From CAYVUB01 sp964454675 (GTDB lineage Bacteria > Bacteroidota > Bacteroidia > Flavobacteriales > Flavobacteriaceae), in the NCBI GenBank assembly GCA_964454675.1, contig CAYVUB010000019.1, positions 1 through 51,812 of the forward strand: a stretch of DNA of 51,812 nucleotides, written 5' to 3'. The position numbers and the translations under genes are program-made. Of this stretch, positions 43,387 to 51,246 are shown piece after piece. Within the stretch, counting starts at the first letter, position 1; each line of letters starts with the position of its first letter. Below the pieces are notes generated by a model. The model was not told where the DNA came from and made no database searches. It worked only from the letters and a program-made list of their open reading frames with translations.

Positions 43387-44856
43387 ATGAACAACATAAA
43401 GCGCATCGGTTTTTTTCTTGGCCCATTATTATTTGTTTTAACCCGTTTATTTTTTAATCCCGAAGGCTTGTCGGACGAAGGCAGTGCCGTACTGGCATCC
43501 ACACTTTGGATTGCCGTATGGTGGATTACAGAAGCTGTGCCCATTGCGGTAACATCATTACTGCCAATTGTCTTGTTTCCGCTTACCGGAGGTTTGGATT
43601 TAAGCACAACCACAAGTTCATTCGGGCATAAATTTGTGTTTTTGTTTATGGGCGGATTTATGATTGCCATTGCTCTGGAAAAATGGAATTTACACAAACG
43701 TATTGCGCTAAATATCATTAACTTTATCGGGCTTGATGCCAAAAAAATCCTTTTAGGGTTTATGATTGCCACCGGATTTATCTCCATGTGGATTTCAAAC
43801 ACTGCTACTGCGGTAATGATGCTGCCTATAGGTATTGCCATTATTTCCCAATTGAAAGACAACCCTGATACTGCCATAAATGAAAATACCGTTTTTGGAA
43901 AAGCTTTAATGCTTTCCATTGCTTACAGTGCTTCTATTGGAGGTATGGCAACCCTTGTAGGTACGCCGCCAAATTTGATTTTTGCGGGTATCATCTCAGA
44001 AACTTACGGGTATGAAATTACCTTTCTTCAATGGTTTGTCATTGGGTTTCCTGTTGCCGTGATATTACTTTTTATATGCTGGAAATACCTTTCAAGCTAT
44101 GCTTTTAAGATTGATAAAATAGAATTTGAAGGCGGCAGTGATGAAATAAAACGATTACTTAAAAATCTTGGCACTATAAGCTATGAAGAAAAAATGGTAG
44201 GGATTGTATTTGCAACCACAGCCTTTTTCTGGATAACGCGCTCATTTTTGTTTAACGGCATTATGCCAAAACTGGACGATGCCATTATTGCCATCATTTT
44301 TGCAATTGTACTGTTTTTAATTCCTTCTAAAGATAAAAAACAGCAAGTACTCAACTGGAGCGACATGGTAAAACTTCCGTGGGGAATCATCCTGCTGTTT
44401 GGCGGCGGTATGGCACTGGCAAACGGATTTGACAGTAGCGGGCTGGCAGTATGGATAAGCAGCCAGATGTCGCTGCTGGCAGGATTATCGGCATTTGTTA
44501 TATTACTGCTTATTATTGCCATCGTCAACTTCTCAGGGGAAGTGACATCAAATACAGCTTCAACGGCAATGCTGCTTCCTGTTCTTGCGCCTATGGCACT
44601 GGCGGTTGACATGCATCCGTTTATATTAATGTTTGGGGCGACTCTGGCAGCATCATGCGGTTTCATGCTTCCTGCGGCAACGCCTCCCAATGCGGTAGTT
44701 TTTGGCGCAGGTTATTTACGTATTCCCGATATGGTAAGCAAAGGATTTGTGATGAATGTTATTTCAATAATAGTAATTACCTTGTTTGTCTATTTCCTGT
44801 TACCTGTTTTATGGGATATACCCGATAAAGGAATATTTGAAGTTTTAAGAAATTAA
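43387..44856 (+). CDS. SLC13-family (DASS) permease
   Basis: A 489-aa inner-membrane transporter of the divalent anion:sodium symporter family with about 11-12 helices. Two characteristic repeats end in WISNTATAVMMLPIG (about 135) and EVTSNTASTAMLLPVLAPMA (about 385), which form the sodium and substrate sites. It imports dicarboxylates, sulfate or other anions. Substrate cannot be told from sequence. Its 3' end overlaps the convergent hydrolase gene by 4 bases. Confidence 0.92.
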   Translation: MNNIKRIGFFLGPLLFVLTRLFFNPEGLSDEGSAVLASTLWIAVWWITEAVPIAVTSLLPIVLFPLTGGLDLSTTTSSFGHKFVFLFMGGFMIAIALEKWNLHKRIALNIINFIGLDAKKILLGFMIATGFISMWISNTATAVMMLPIGIAIISQLKDNPDTAINENTVFGKALMLSIAYSASIGGMATLVGTPPNLIFAGIISETYGYEITFLQWFVIGFPVAVILLFICWKYLSSYAFKIDKIEFEGGSDEIKRLLKNLGTISYEEKMVGIVFATTAFFWITRSFLFNGIMPKLDDAIIAIIFAIVLFLIPSKDKKQQVLNWSDMVKLPWGIILLFGGGMALANGFDSSGLAVWISSQMSLLAGLSAFVILLLIIAIVNFSGEVTSNTASTAMLLPVLAPMALAVDMHPFILMFGATLAASCGFMLPAATPPNAVVFGAGYLRIPDMVSKGFVMNVISIIVITLFVYFLLPVLWDIPDKGIFEVLRN

Positions 44857-45818
44857 AGTCCTCCTTCAATTACAAACTTTAACGCCTGCTTTTCGTTGTA
44901 ATACACATTCTTTTTATCAATAAAACCTACGTGTCCACCGTGTCTTGGCATTTCTAAAAATAGGTTTGGATTGTTTTTGGCTTCTTTTACCGGATAACAT
45001 TCCGGGGATAAAAATGAATCGTTCAGCGCATTGATGATAAGCGCCGGTACTTTTATATCTGGCAAAAACTGCAAGCAACTGCTTTTGGTATAATAATCTT
45101 TCGCATTCAAAAAACCGTGGGCTTTAGCAGTATAAATTTCGTCAAAATCACGAAGGGTTTTAATGGTTTTCAGTCGTTTTTCCGATAGCATATTCGGGAA
45201 TTGTTTCTGTTTGAGCTTTAGTTTATCCACCAAATATTTCTTAAAACGGTCGTGGTATAATTTGTTCTTAAAACTATGCAGCTCTTTTGCCGAACCTTCC
45301 AAATAGCAAGGTACCGAAACCGCAATACCGGCTTTTACTTGTGACGGAATAACATTGCCTTCACCCAAATATTTGAGCAAGATATTCCCACCAAGACTCA
45401 CTCCTTTGATGTAAATTTCTGAATACTGTTTGTTTGCAATTATATGTTGGATTACGGCATCCAAATCATTTGTCGCTCCTGAATGGTATGAGTAGTATTT
45501 TAAATTTGGCTCGCTGCTGCAACCTCGAAAATTTACGGCAACAGCATCCATACCGTTGTTGTTAAAAAGCTTTGCTGTTCCGGTTATGTACGGACGCTGC
45601 GCATGACCTTCCAAACCGTGCAATAAAATGATAACTTTATCGGAAGTTGTTTCGGAATAACTCCAATCTAAATCTAAAAAATCGCCATCGGGCAACGTGA
45701 TACGCTCACGCTGTTGCACAACACCTTTAACGGTTCTTCCAAGTCCTGAAAATACGGTGGAAACAAATCCTTTTCTGAAAAGATACGGGGCTTTGTATGA
45801 GGGTTCTATAACTGGCAT
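44853..45818 (-). CDS. YheT-like alpha/beta hydrolase
   Basis: A 321-aa alpha/beta hydrolase of the YheT/UPF0017 group. KVIILLHGLEGHAQRPYITG contains the oxyanion-region motif, AVNFRGCSSE and IYIKGVSLGGNILLKYLG carry the nucleophile elbow GVSLGG (Ser at about 145), and the catalytic His is in MPRHGGHVGFID. The acid is probably the Asp in ALNDSFLSPEC. The substrate is unknown (esters or medium-chain acyl groups in other members). Convergent and overlapping with the permease gene by 4 bases. Confidence 0.88.
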   Translation of the reverse strand: MPVIEPSYKAPYLFRKGFVSTVFSGLGRTVKGVVQQRERITLPDGDFLDLDWSYSETTSDKVIILLHGLEGHAQRPYITGTAKLFNNNGMDAVAVNFRGCSSEPNLKYYSYHSGATNDLDAVIQHIIANKQYSEIYIKGVSLGGNILLKYLGEGNVIPSQVKAGIAVSVPCYLEGSAKELHSFKNKLYHDRFKKYLVDKLKLKQKQFPNMLSEKRLKTIKTLRDFDEIYTAKAHGFLNAKDYYTKSSCLQFLPDIKVPALIINALNDSFLSPECYPVKEAKNNPNLFLEMPRHGGHVGFIDKKNVYYNEKQALKFVIEGGL

Positions 45819-45894
45819 TAGGATTTACAATTTGGGATTTATGATTTATGATTGCTGATTGAAGAATAACTTAATAACACAATTTTCCACAAAA

Positions 45895-47517
45895 CTAATG
45901 AATCTCAAGGGAAGTAAATTTAAAATTTTTACCATCAAACAATCCTTTGTCACTCAATTTTAATGACGGAATAACCAGCAATGCCATAAACGATAAGGTC
46001 ATATAAGGTGCTTTCAAACTGCTTCCCATTTGTTTTGCCATTTGGTCCAATTCGGCGTAATCCTTCCCTATCGTAATGCCGTCTTTATCACTCATAATAC
46101 CGGCAACCGGCAACGGCAATACTTTTTCGCCGGTATCGGAAACTGCACAAATACCGCCTTTGTGTTCAATAATCAGATTGACGGCTTTGCAAATGGCTTC
46201 ATCACTCACGCCAACAGCAATGATATTATGGGAATCATGACCAACCGAACTTGCAATAGCGCCTTGTTTTAATCCAAAATTTTTGATAAACGCTATGGCA
46301 GGTTTTTGATTGTTGTACCGATTGACAACCGTCATTTTTAAAATATCATCTTCAATATTTGACACCAAATTCCCATCTGAAATTAAACTTTCGGTAATGA
46401 TTTCATTTGTCACTAATTGTCCTTCCAAAGCTTCAATAACTCTTATTTTGTCTGCTTTTGATTCAAATCTGAAATCTGCTTCGCTTTTTTTATCGGTGTT
46501 AAAATTGTTCAGTATCTCAAAAGAAACAGGCTGTATTTTGGACAATCCGTTATCAAAAACCAACTGCCCGTCAATATAGGTTTGAAGTGTTTTAAACTGT
46601 TGCAAATCTTCAACAACAATCATATCGGCAGCATCGCCAACTTGCAGCAATCCGACATCCAGATTGTAATGCTTAACAGGATTCACACAAGCTGCCTGCA
46701 ATACATCAAATGCATCAAAACCTTTTGCAATAGCCCGCGAACACAGATTATTGATATGATGCAGCAGCAAATCGTCGGGATGCTTGTCATCACTGCAAAA
46801 CATCATATTTTCATAATGTTCGGGCAACAAATTAATCAACGCTTCAAAATTTTTGGCGGCACTGCCTTCACGGATGATGACCTTCATACCTTTTTGAAGT
46901 TTTTCAAGAGCTTCATCATAAGTAAAACATTCATGGTCTGTGGAAATTCCGGCATTGATATATTTCGACAAATCATCGCCCCGTAAACCCGGCGCATGAC
47001 CATCAACGGGCTTGTTGTAATGTTTTGCCCAGGCTATTTTTTTATGAACTTGGGCATCATCATAAATAACGCCGGGATAATTCATCATTTCTGCCAGATA
47101 TTTGATATCCGGATGTTCCAGTAAGGTTTTAATGCCTTCGGAATCGATGACGGCACCGGCCGATTCAAATGACGTTGCTGGCACACACGATGGCGCACCA
47201 AAATTGAATTTGAAAGGTACTTTTTTACCATTATCAATCATAAAATGAACGCCGTCAATTCCTAAAACATTAGCTATTTCGTGTGGGTCTGAAACCGTGG
47301 CAACCGTACCGTGCATCACTGCCAAACGGGCAAATTCACTTGGTACGAGCATCGAACTTTCGATATGGATGTGTGCATCAACAAATCCCGGCAAAATATA
47401 TGAGTTTACATTGTTTCGCTTTTCTTCAATAGCTGATATTTTACCGTTCTGAACGGTGATTTCACCTTTAAAAATCCGACGGTTTTGTATATCAACTATG
47501 TTTCCTTGTAACGTCAT
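45895..47517 (-). CDS. ade: Adenine deaminase
   Basis: A 540-aa metal-dependent amidohydrolase that converts adenine to hypoxanthine and ammonia in purine salvage. Signatures: FVDAHIHIESSM with the metal histidines near residue 50, VSDPHEIANV, and the C-terminal adenine-deaminase domain with SVGHDSHNIIAVG and ICAVSDTGEKVLPLPVAGIMSD. Length is close to the family norm. It acts in the same purine salvage field as deoD at 4.2 kb, though the two are not linked. A small membrane protein gene lies one base upstream. Confidence 0.95.
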   Translation of the reverse strand: MTLQGNIVDIQNRRIFKGEITVQNGKISAIEEKRNNVNSYILPGFVDAHIHIESSMLVPSEFARLAVMHGTVATVSDPHEIANVLGIDGVHFMIDNGKKVPFKFNFGAPSCVPATSFESAGAVIDSEGIKTLLEHPDIKYLAEMMNYPGVIYDDAQVHKKIAWAKHYNKPVDGHAPGLRGDDLSKYINAGISTDHECFTYDEALEKLQKGMKVIIREGSAAKNFEALINLLPEHYENMMFCSDDKHPDDLLLHHINNLCSRAIAKGFDAFDVLQAACVNPVKHYNLDVGLLQVGDAADMIVVEDLQQFKTLQTYIDGQLVFDNGLSKIQPVSFEILNNFNTDKKSEADFRFESKADKIRVIEALEGQLVTNEIITESLISDGNLVSNIEDDILKMTVVNRYNNQKPAIAFIKNFGLKQGAIASSVGHDSHNIIAVGVSDEAICKAVNLIIEHKGGICAVSDTGEKVLPLPVAGIMSDKDGITIGKDYAELDQMAKQMGSSLKAPYMTLSFMALLVIPSLKLSDKGLFDGKNFKFTSLEIH

Positions 47518-47518
47518 T

Positions 47519-48025
47519 TTATTCGATAGTTTCTAATTTCTTAAAATATCTGTTCACAATTTGCCGCATCTCTTCGGGTTTTTGTGTCCCAATAAGAAAT
47601 TTGCTCCCATTTGTCAATTCTATAGCAAGTCCCATTTTTCCTTTTATATTATAAACCGTTCCGTATGAACTTCCTAATCTTATACCGTATCCGCCAACAA
47701 AACCATAATTCACAACGTTGGCTGCTTTTATTTCTTGCCATGCTACGTTCTTTTTATGGAAAGGAACAAAATTCATTTTAATACCGCTTCTATCGATGAA
47801 TGTCTCCAACTTTATAAAAAAGATAGAACCGGTAAATATCAAAACGAGAATTGAAAAAATAATGAGTCCCATATCGGACATTGGATTGTTTCCAAAAGGC
47901 TGTTTAAGAATCAGTTGAATTATTATTCCTGAAACAGGTATGATGCCAACGGTAATTACAATTAACCAAATCCACCATTGCGTAAATCTTTGTTTTTCTG
48001 TAAATTTTATCATTAAATACTTCAA
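47519..48025 (-). CDS. Membrane protein with PH-like domain
   Basis: A 168-aa protein with two N-terminal transmembrane helices (WIWLIVITVGIIPVSGIIIQL and LIIFSILVLIFTGSIFFIK) followed by a soluble domain with KKNVAWQEIKAANVVNYG and IRLGSSYGTVYNIKGKMGLAIEL, the pattern of a bacterial PH-like domain. I do not recognise a named family. It starts one base upstream of the adenine deaminase gene and is probably co-transcribed. A start four codons later (48013) is equally possible. Confidence 0.65.
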   Translation of the reverse strand: MKYLMIKFTEKQRFTQWWIWLIVITVGIIPVSGIIIQLILKQPFGNNPMSDMGLIIFSILVLIFTGSIFFIKLETFIDRSGIKMNFVPFHKKNVAWQEIKAANVVNYGFVGGYGIRLGSSYGTVYNIKGKMGLAIELTNGSKFLIGTQKPEEMRQIVNRYFKKLETIE

Positions 48026-48042
48026 TTAGTGAAAATTAGTGT

Positions 48043-48066
48043 AACCTGCCTACCGTCAGGCAGGTT
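48043..48066. repeat. Dispersed CCTGCCTG palindrome at the end of tilS
   Basis: AACCTGCCT and AGGCAGGTT form a perfect 9-bp stem with a 6-base loop. The tilS stop (48056-48058) lies within it, so the palindrome encodes the last residues of TilS. A related palindrome is at 31222-31243. Confidence 0.75.
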
Positions 48067-49372
48067 CGTGTCTAATATTTAAGATTTGTTTTGTTTGCCC
48101 GGAAACCTTAAACCGTTCGTCCGCCCGCAAACCAACAACCCAAACAATTGCCTCACCCGAACACAATACCCAAACATTTTCTTTGTCAACCAAAGACAGT
48201 TTTTCATCTTTAAAATACTTGCTCAGCTTCTTTTTCCCTTTCATTCCCAACGGATAAAAAAAATCGCCTTCTTGCCATTTCCTCAATGTTAACGGATACT
48301 TTAAAAGTGCTTTATCAACAAAAATACGATTGGATTTTTTTTCAAAAACGGCATCGGCTTCATCAAAAAACAATGTCCCAAATGGCGTTTCTACAGATGT
48401 GTCTTTTTCTGAAATAAGAATAGATTCAGCCTCTTCTTGAAAACTTTGCTCTGTCAACAATAAATGGGTTCTGTCTTTCAATAATCGATGGGTTTCAGAA
48501 AATACCTGCTTCCCGGATTGTGCCGTTAACAAATTGGTCACATCATCCCAATTGGTAAAATTAAAATCCTTTAACAATTCATACAAATACACTTTTGGGT
48601 TGGAAAGTTTTTGCAACTTTTTGATGTTCAGTTTGATAACATCATTATCTATTGTCACTGCTTTTTTCTGAATCCTGACAATGGCGTCTTCAATAATTTG
48701 TTGTGAGCTTTGAAGATTGATAATCGTTGTTGCGATATTTTGAAGCAACTGTGGATTAATGGTTTTCAACACCGGAATTACCTCGTGGCGCAATTGATTG
48801 CGAACGTACTTGTTTGTAGCATTACTGCTGTCTTCACGCCATTTTAATTTATGCGCTTTGGCATACGTTTCAATGGCTTCTCTTGAAAACGGCAACAATG
48901 GACGCACAATATTAAAATTCACTTCGGGAATGCCTGTCAAACCATCCAATCCCGTGCCGCGAGTGAGATTTATCAGCATGGTTTCCAAAGTATCATCGGC
49001 GTGATGTGCCGTGAGAATATAATCAAACCCTAATTGTTGCGCCAAAGAAGCAAACCAATCATAACGCAGCTCGCGTGCTGCCATTTGCGTGGACAATTTG
49101 TGCTCTTTGGCATAGATTTCAGTATCAAAACTTTCGATAAACACTTCCAAATCCCAATCTTCGGCCAATTGCAACACAAACTCTTCATCAGCGTCACTTT
49201 CATCACCACGAAGGTTAAAATTGCAATGTGCCAAACTTATATCAAGCTTTGCTTCTTTGCATAAATGGGTCAAAGCCACACTGTCCAATCCGCCGGAAAT
49301 AGCAATGAGCAGTTTACTTTTGTTTAAAAAAGCGAGGTTCTGGCTGATGTGGTTTTGGAAGGTATTTGTCAT
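48056..49372 (-). CDS. tilS: tRNA(Ile)-lysidine synthase TilS
   Basis: A 438-aa cytoplasmic enzyme that attaches lysine to C34 of the minor tRNA(Ile) with ATP. The PP-loop is LIAISGGLDSVALTH at residue about 20, followed by AHCNFNLRGDESDADEEFV, YDWFASLAQQLGFDYILTAHHADD and RPLLPFSREAIETYA. The C-terminal substrate-binding domain contains WQEGDFFYPLGMKGKKKLSKYF. The ATG at 49372 is chosen because the longer frame runs into the inverted-repeat cassette. The last residues come from a dispersed palindrome. Upstream lie the four-helix-bundle cassette and pabB. Confidence 0.94.
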   Translation of the reverse strand: MTNTFQNHISQNLAFLNKSKLLIAISGGLDSVALTHLCKEAKLDISLAHCNFNLRGDESDADEEFVLQLAEDWDLEVFIESFDTEIYAKEHKLSTQMAARELRYDWFASLAQQLGFDYILTAHHADDTLETMLINLTRGTGLDGLTGIPEVNFNIVRPLLPFSREAIETYAKAHKLKWREDSSNATNKYVRNQLRHEVIPVLKTINPQLLQNIATTIINLQSSQQIIEDAIVRIQKKAVTIDNDVIKLNIKKLQKLSNPKVYLYELLKDFNFTNWDDVTNLLTAQSGKQVFSETHRLLKDRTHLLLTEQSFQEEAESILISEKDTSVETPFGTLFFDEADAVFEKKSNRIFVDKALLKYPLTLRKWQEGDFFYPLGMKGKKKLSKYFKDEKLSLVDKENVWVLCSGEAIVWVVGLRADERFKVSGQTKQILNIRHEPA

Positions 49373-49390
49373 ATGTAATGAGGCAAAAGG

Positions 49391-49417
49391 CATAAGGGAA
49401 AAGTTATAAGGCATAAG
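49391..49417. repeat. 27-bp inverted repeat, tilS side
   Basis: A perfect reverse complement of 49817-49843. It contains two copies of CATAAGG. The four-helix-bundle stop codon begins 4 bases inward, and the tilS start is 18 bases outward. Confidence 0.95.
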
Positions 49418-49420
49418 GGA

Positions 49421-49774
49421 TTAGTTTGAAATTTTTTTAATTAAAGTATTTAACATTTTTTCAATTTCAATTGATAGATTTTCAATTGATTCTATATCTT
49501 CTTCACTTACAAATTTTAGATTTACAGCAATTTGTAATTGTGTCTGCATTTCATATAAAGAACCTCTCGCTATCTGTAAAAATCTGGCGTAATCTTTTGA
49601 ATAATTCCTACCGTAACCTTCTGCAATATTTGAAGCAATTGAAACTGAGCTTCTCTTTAATTGAGATATTAGCCCAAATTTTTCATTATCCGGAAAATTG
49701 TCAAGCAATTTATATACTAAGGTTACCATTTCCATTGATTTTTGCCAAACAATTAAATCTCTGTAGCTTTTCAT
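49421..49774 (-). CDS. Four-helix-bundle protein (S23/IVS-type) in an inverted-repeat cassette
   Basis: A 117-aa protein of the four-helix-bundle (23S rRNA intervening-sequence, S23) family: SYRDLIVWQKSMEMVTLVY at the start, FGLISQLKRSSVSIASNIAEGYGR (about 50) and LQIARGSLYEMQTQL. Members are encoded inside 23S rRNA intervening sequences and resemble the DGR accessory protein Avd. Here it lies between pabB and tilS, inside 27-bp inverted repeats, on the same strand as both. A -7 box sits 4 bases before its ATG. Function unknown, and no reverse transcriptase is present. Confidence 0.9.
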   Translation of the reverse strand: MKSYRDLIVWQKSMEMVTLVYKLLDNFPDNEKFGLISQLKRSSVSIASNIAEGYGRNYSKDYARFLQIARGSLYEMQTQLQIAVNLKFVSEEDIESIENLSIEIEKMLNTLIKKISN

Positions 49775-49778
49775 ACCA

Positions 49779-49786
49779 CAAACTTA
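49779..49786 (-). promoter_or_regulatory. -7 box for the four-helix-bundle gene
   Basis: On the minus strand TAAGTTTG matches TAnnTTTG with only 4 bases to the ATG. Leaderless transcription would be expected if it is used. Confidence 0.45.
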
Positions 49787-49816
49787 CAATATTAACTAAT
49801 ACTCACCATCTTATAT

Positions 49817-49843
49817 CTTATGCCTTATAACTTTTCCCTTATG
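49817..49843. repeat. 27-bp inverted repeat, pabB side
   Basis: A perfect reverse complement of 49391-49417; it ends 2 bases before the pabB stop codon. Confidence 0.95.
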
Positions 49844-49845
49844 TC

Positions 49846-51135
49846 TTAACTCTCTAAAACCTCACGCATGGCTTTGGCTTTAATCAAACATTCTTCATAT
49901 TCGCTTTGCGGAATGCTCTTTGCTGTAATGGCACTTCCCACGGAATACGATACATATTTATTGGTCGCATTGTACAAAATACTTCGGATGATAACGTTAA
50001 AATCAAAATCGCCTTCGGGTGAAAAATAGCCTACCGCACCGGAATACAAACCTCGCTTGGTTTCTTCCAGAGTTTCAATGATTTTCATAGCCGAAATTTT
50101 TGGCGCGCCGGTCATACTGCCCATTGGGAACGTACTTTTTATCACATCTACAGGGTGAGTTGCCGGATTGATATTTGAAGTAATAGTCGAAATCATTTGA
50201 TGTACCTGATTGAAAGTATATACTTTGCAAAGTTCCTCAACTTTTACAGAACCTTTAATTGCTGTATGTGACAAATCATTTCTAACCAAATCGACAATCA
50301 TGATATTTTCACTGCGTTCTTTTGAATTATGTTCCAATTCATTCTTTAAACGTCTATCTTCAATTGAATTTTTTGACCGTTTTGCCGTTCCTTTGATGGG
50401 CTGGGAAATGATGGTATTGTCAGATTTTTTAAGGTAACGTTCCGGCGATGCCGATAAAAGGTATTTATCATACATTTTAAAAAACGTGGCAAATGGCGGT
50501 CTGGAAATCCTGTTGAGCTTTTGATAGGTTTCCAACGGATTGATAACGGTATCTTCGGCATAAAACTCCTGACAAAAATTGGCTTCATATATATCACCAC
50601 GATGAATATGTGCCAACATTTGACTGACTTTATTAAAATAATCGTCTTTATGAATCCTGAGCTTAATCTTGATGGGATTTTGAATACTTTCAGAATAAAG
50701 CACCGTGTTTTCAATGTCTTTCAAATCGGTTTCAATCTCATCATCAACCATTTTTAAATACTGAATTTCAACGGTATTGTCTTTTATCAGGAACAATTTT
50801 TTAGGCTGAAAGAAATATAAATCAGGAAAATTTAATCCGTCAAAATTTTGAGAATCGAGTGCTTCTATACTATTTTTCAAGTCATACGTTAAATACCCGA
50901 AAATCCAGTCTTTGGTAACGGTTTGATAGTTTTTTAAATCGTCAAAAGCCAGATAAGCATCCGTTTTAACAGACGTAAAAGCATCAACTGCCAAAACAGC
51001 ATCGTACGATTCATAATGTTGATGATAACCGTTTGAGTCCAGCCATACCGCTTCGTCAAACTGCTGCGCCCAAAACAACAACTGCTTCTTAAACTTTTGA
51101 ATGTCCTTAACGGAATGTATGCGGTGTGTTCTCAA
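49846..51135 (-). CDS. pabB: Aminodeoxychorismate synthase component I
   Basis: A 429-aa chorismate-binding enzyme that makes 4-amino-4-deoxychorismate from chorismate, for folate. PIKGT (in SQPIKGTAKRS near residue 245) carries the lysine used by PabB, where anthranilate synthase has PIAGT. Other motifs: GDIYEANFCQEFY, LSASPERYL, IVDLVRNDL and STFPMGSMTGAPKISAMKIIE. The N-terminal part is shorter than in TrpE. It lies upstream of the four-helix cassette and tilS on the same strand, and has a full promoter (51153-51184). The amidotransferase partner pabA is not in the window. Confidence 0.93.
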   Translation of the reverse strand: MRTHRIHSVKDIQKFKKQLLFWAQQFDEAVWLDSNGYHQHYESYDAVLAVDAFTSVKTDAYLAFDDLKNYQTVTKDWIFGYLTYDLKNSIEALDSQNFDGLNFPDLYFFQPKKLFLIKDNTVEIQYLKMVDDEIETDLKDIENTVLYSESIQNPIKIKLRIHKDDYFNKVSQMLAHIHRGDIYEANFCQEFYAEDTVINPLETYQKLNRISRPPFATFFKMYDKYLLSASPERYLKKSDNTIISQPIKGTAKRSKNSIEDRRLKNELEHNSKERSENIMIVDLVRNDLSHTAIKGSVKVEELCKVYTFNQVHQMISTITSNINPATHPVDVIKSTFPMGSMTGAPKISAMKIIETLEETKRGLYSGAVGYFSPEGDFDFNVIIRSILYNATNKYVSYSVGSAITAKSIPQSEYEECLIKAKAMREVLES

Positions 51136-51152
51136 TGTAATATTGTCTGCAA

Positions 51153-51184
51153 CAAAATTACCGAATTAAAGCGATGATTAACAA
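51153..51184 (-). promoter_or_regulatory. pabB promoter
   Basis: On the minus strand TTG (51182-51184), 21 bases, TAATTTTG (51153-51160), then 17 bases to the ATG. The arrangement matches the deoC promoter exactly in spacing. Confidence 0.7.
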
Positions 51185-51219
51185 ATACGATTATCAATAT
51201 CCATAAAAAATTAATCCGT

Positions 51220-51227
51220 TACCTTTG
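51220..51227 (+). promoter_or_regulatory. -7 box for the DEAD-box helicase gene
   Basis: TACCTTTG, a TAnnTTTG match, ends 19 bases before the GTG start at 51247. It is divergent from the pabB promoter. Confidence 0.5.
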
Positions 51228-51246
51228 CAGCACAAAATATAATGAA

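Noticed and set aside
43380..43919. 179-codon open frame on the minus strand within the SLC13 gene
   Set aside because: An antisense shadow of transmembrane-coding sequence; no promoter or homology signal.
44181..44690. 169-codon antisense open frame within the SLC13 gene
   Set aside because: The same reason: complementary to hydrophobic helices of the permease.
49421..49774. Accessory protein (Avd) of a diversity-generating retroelement
   Set aside because: The fold family is related, but there is no reverse transcriptase, template repeat or variable repeat in the window.
49846..51135. Anthranilate synthase component I (TrpE)
   Set aside because: The active-site motif is PIKGT, not PIAGT, which points to PabB, and no trp genes are adjacent.
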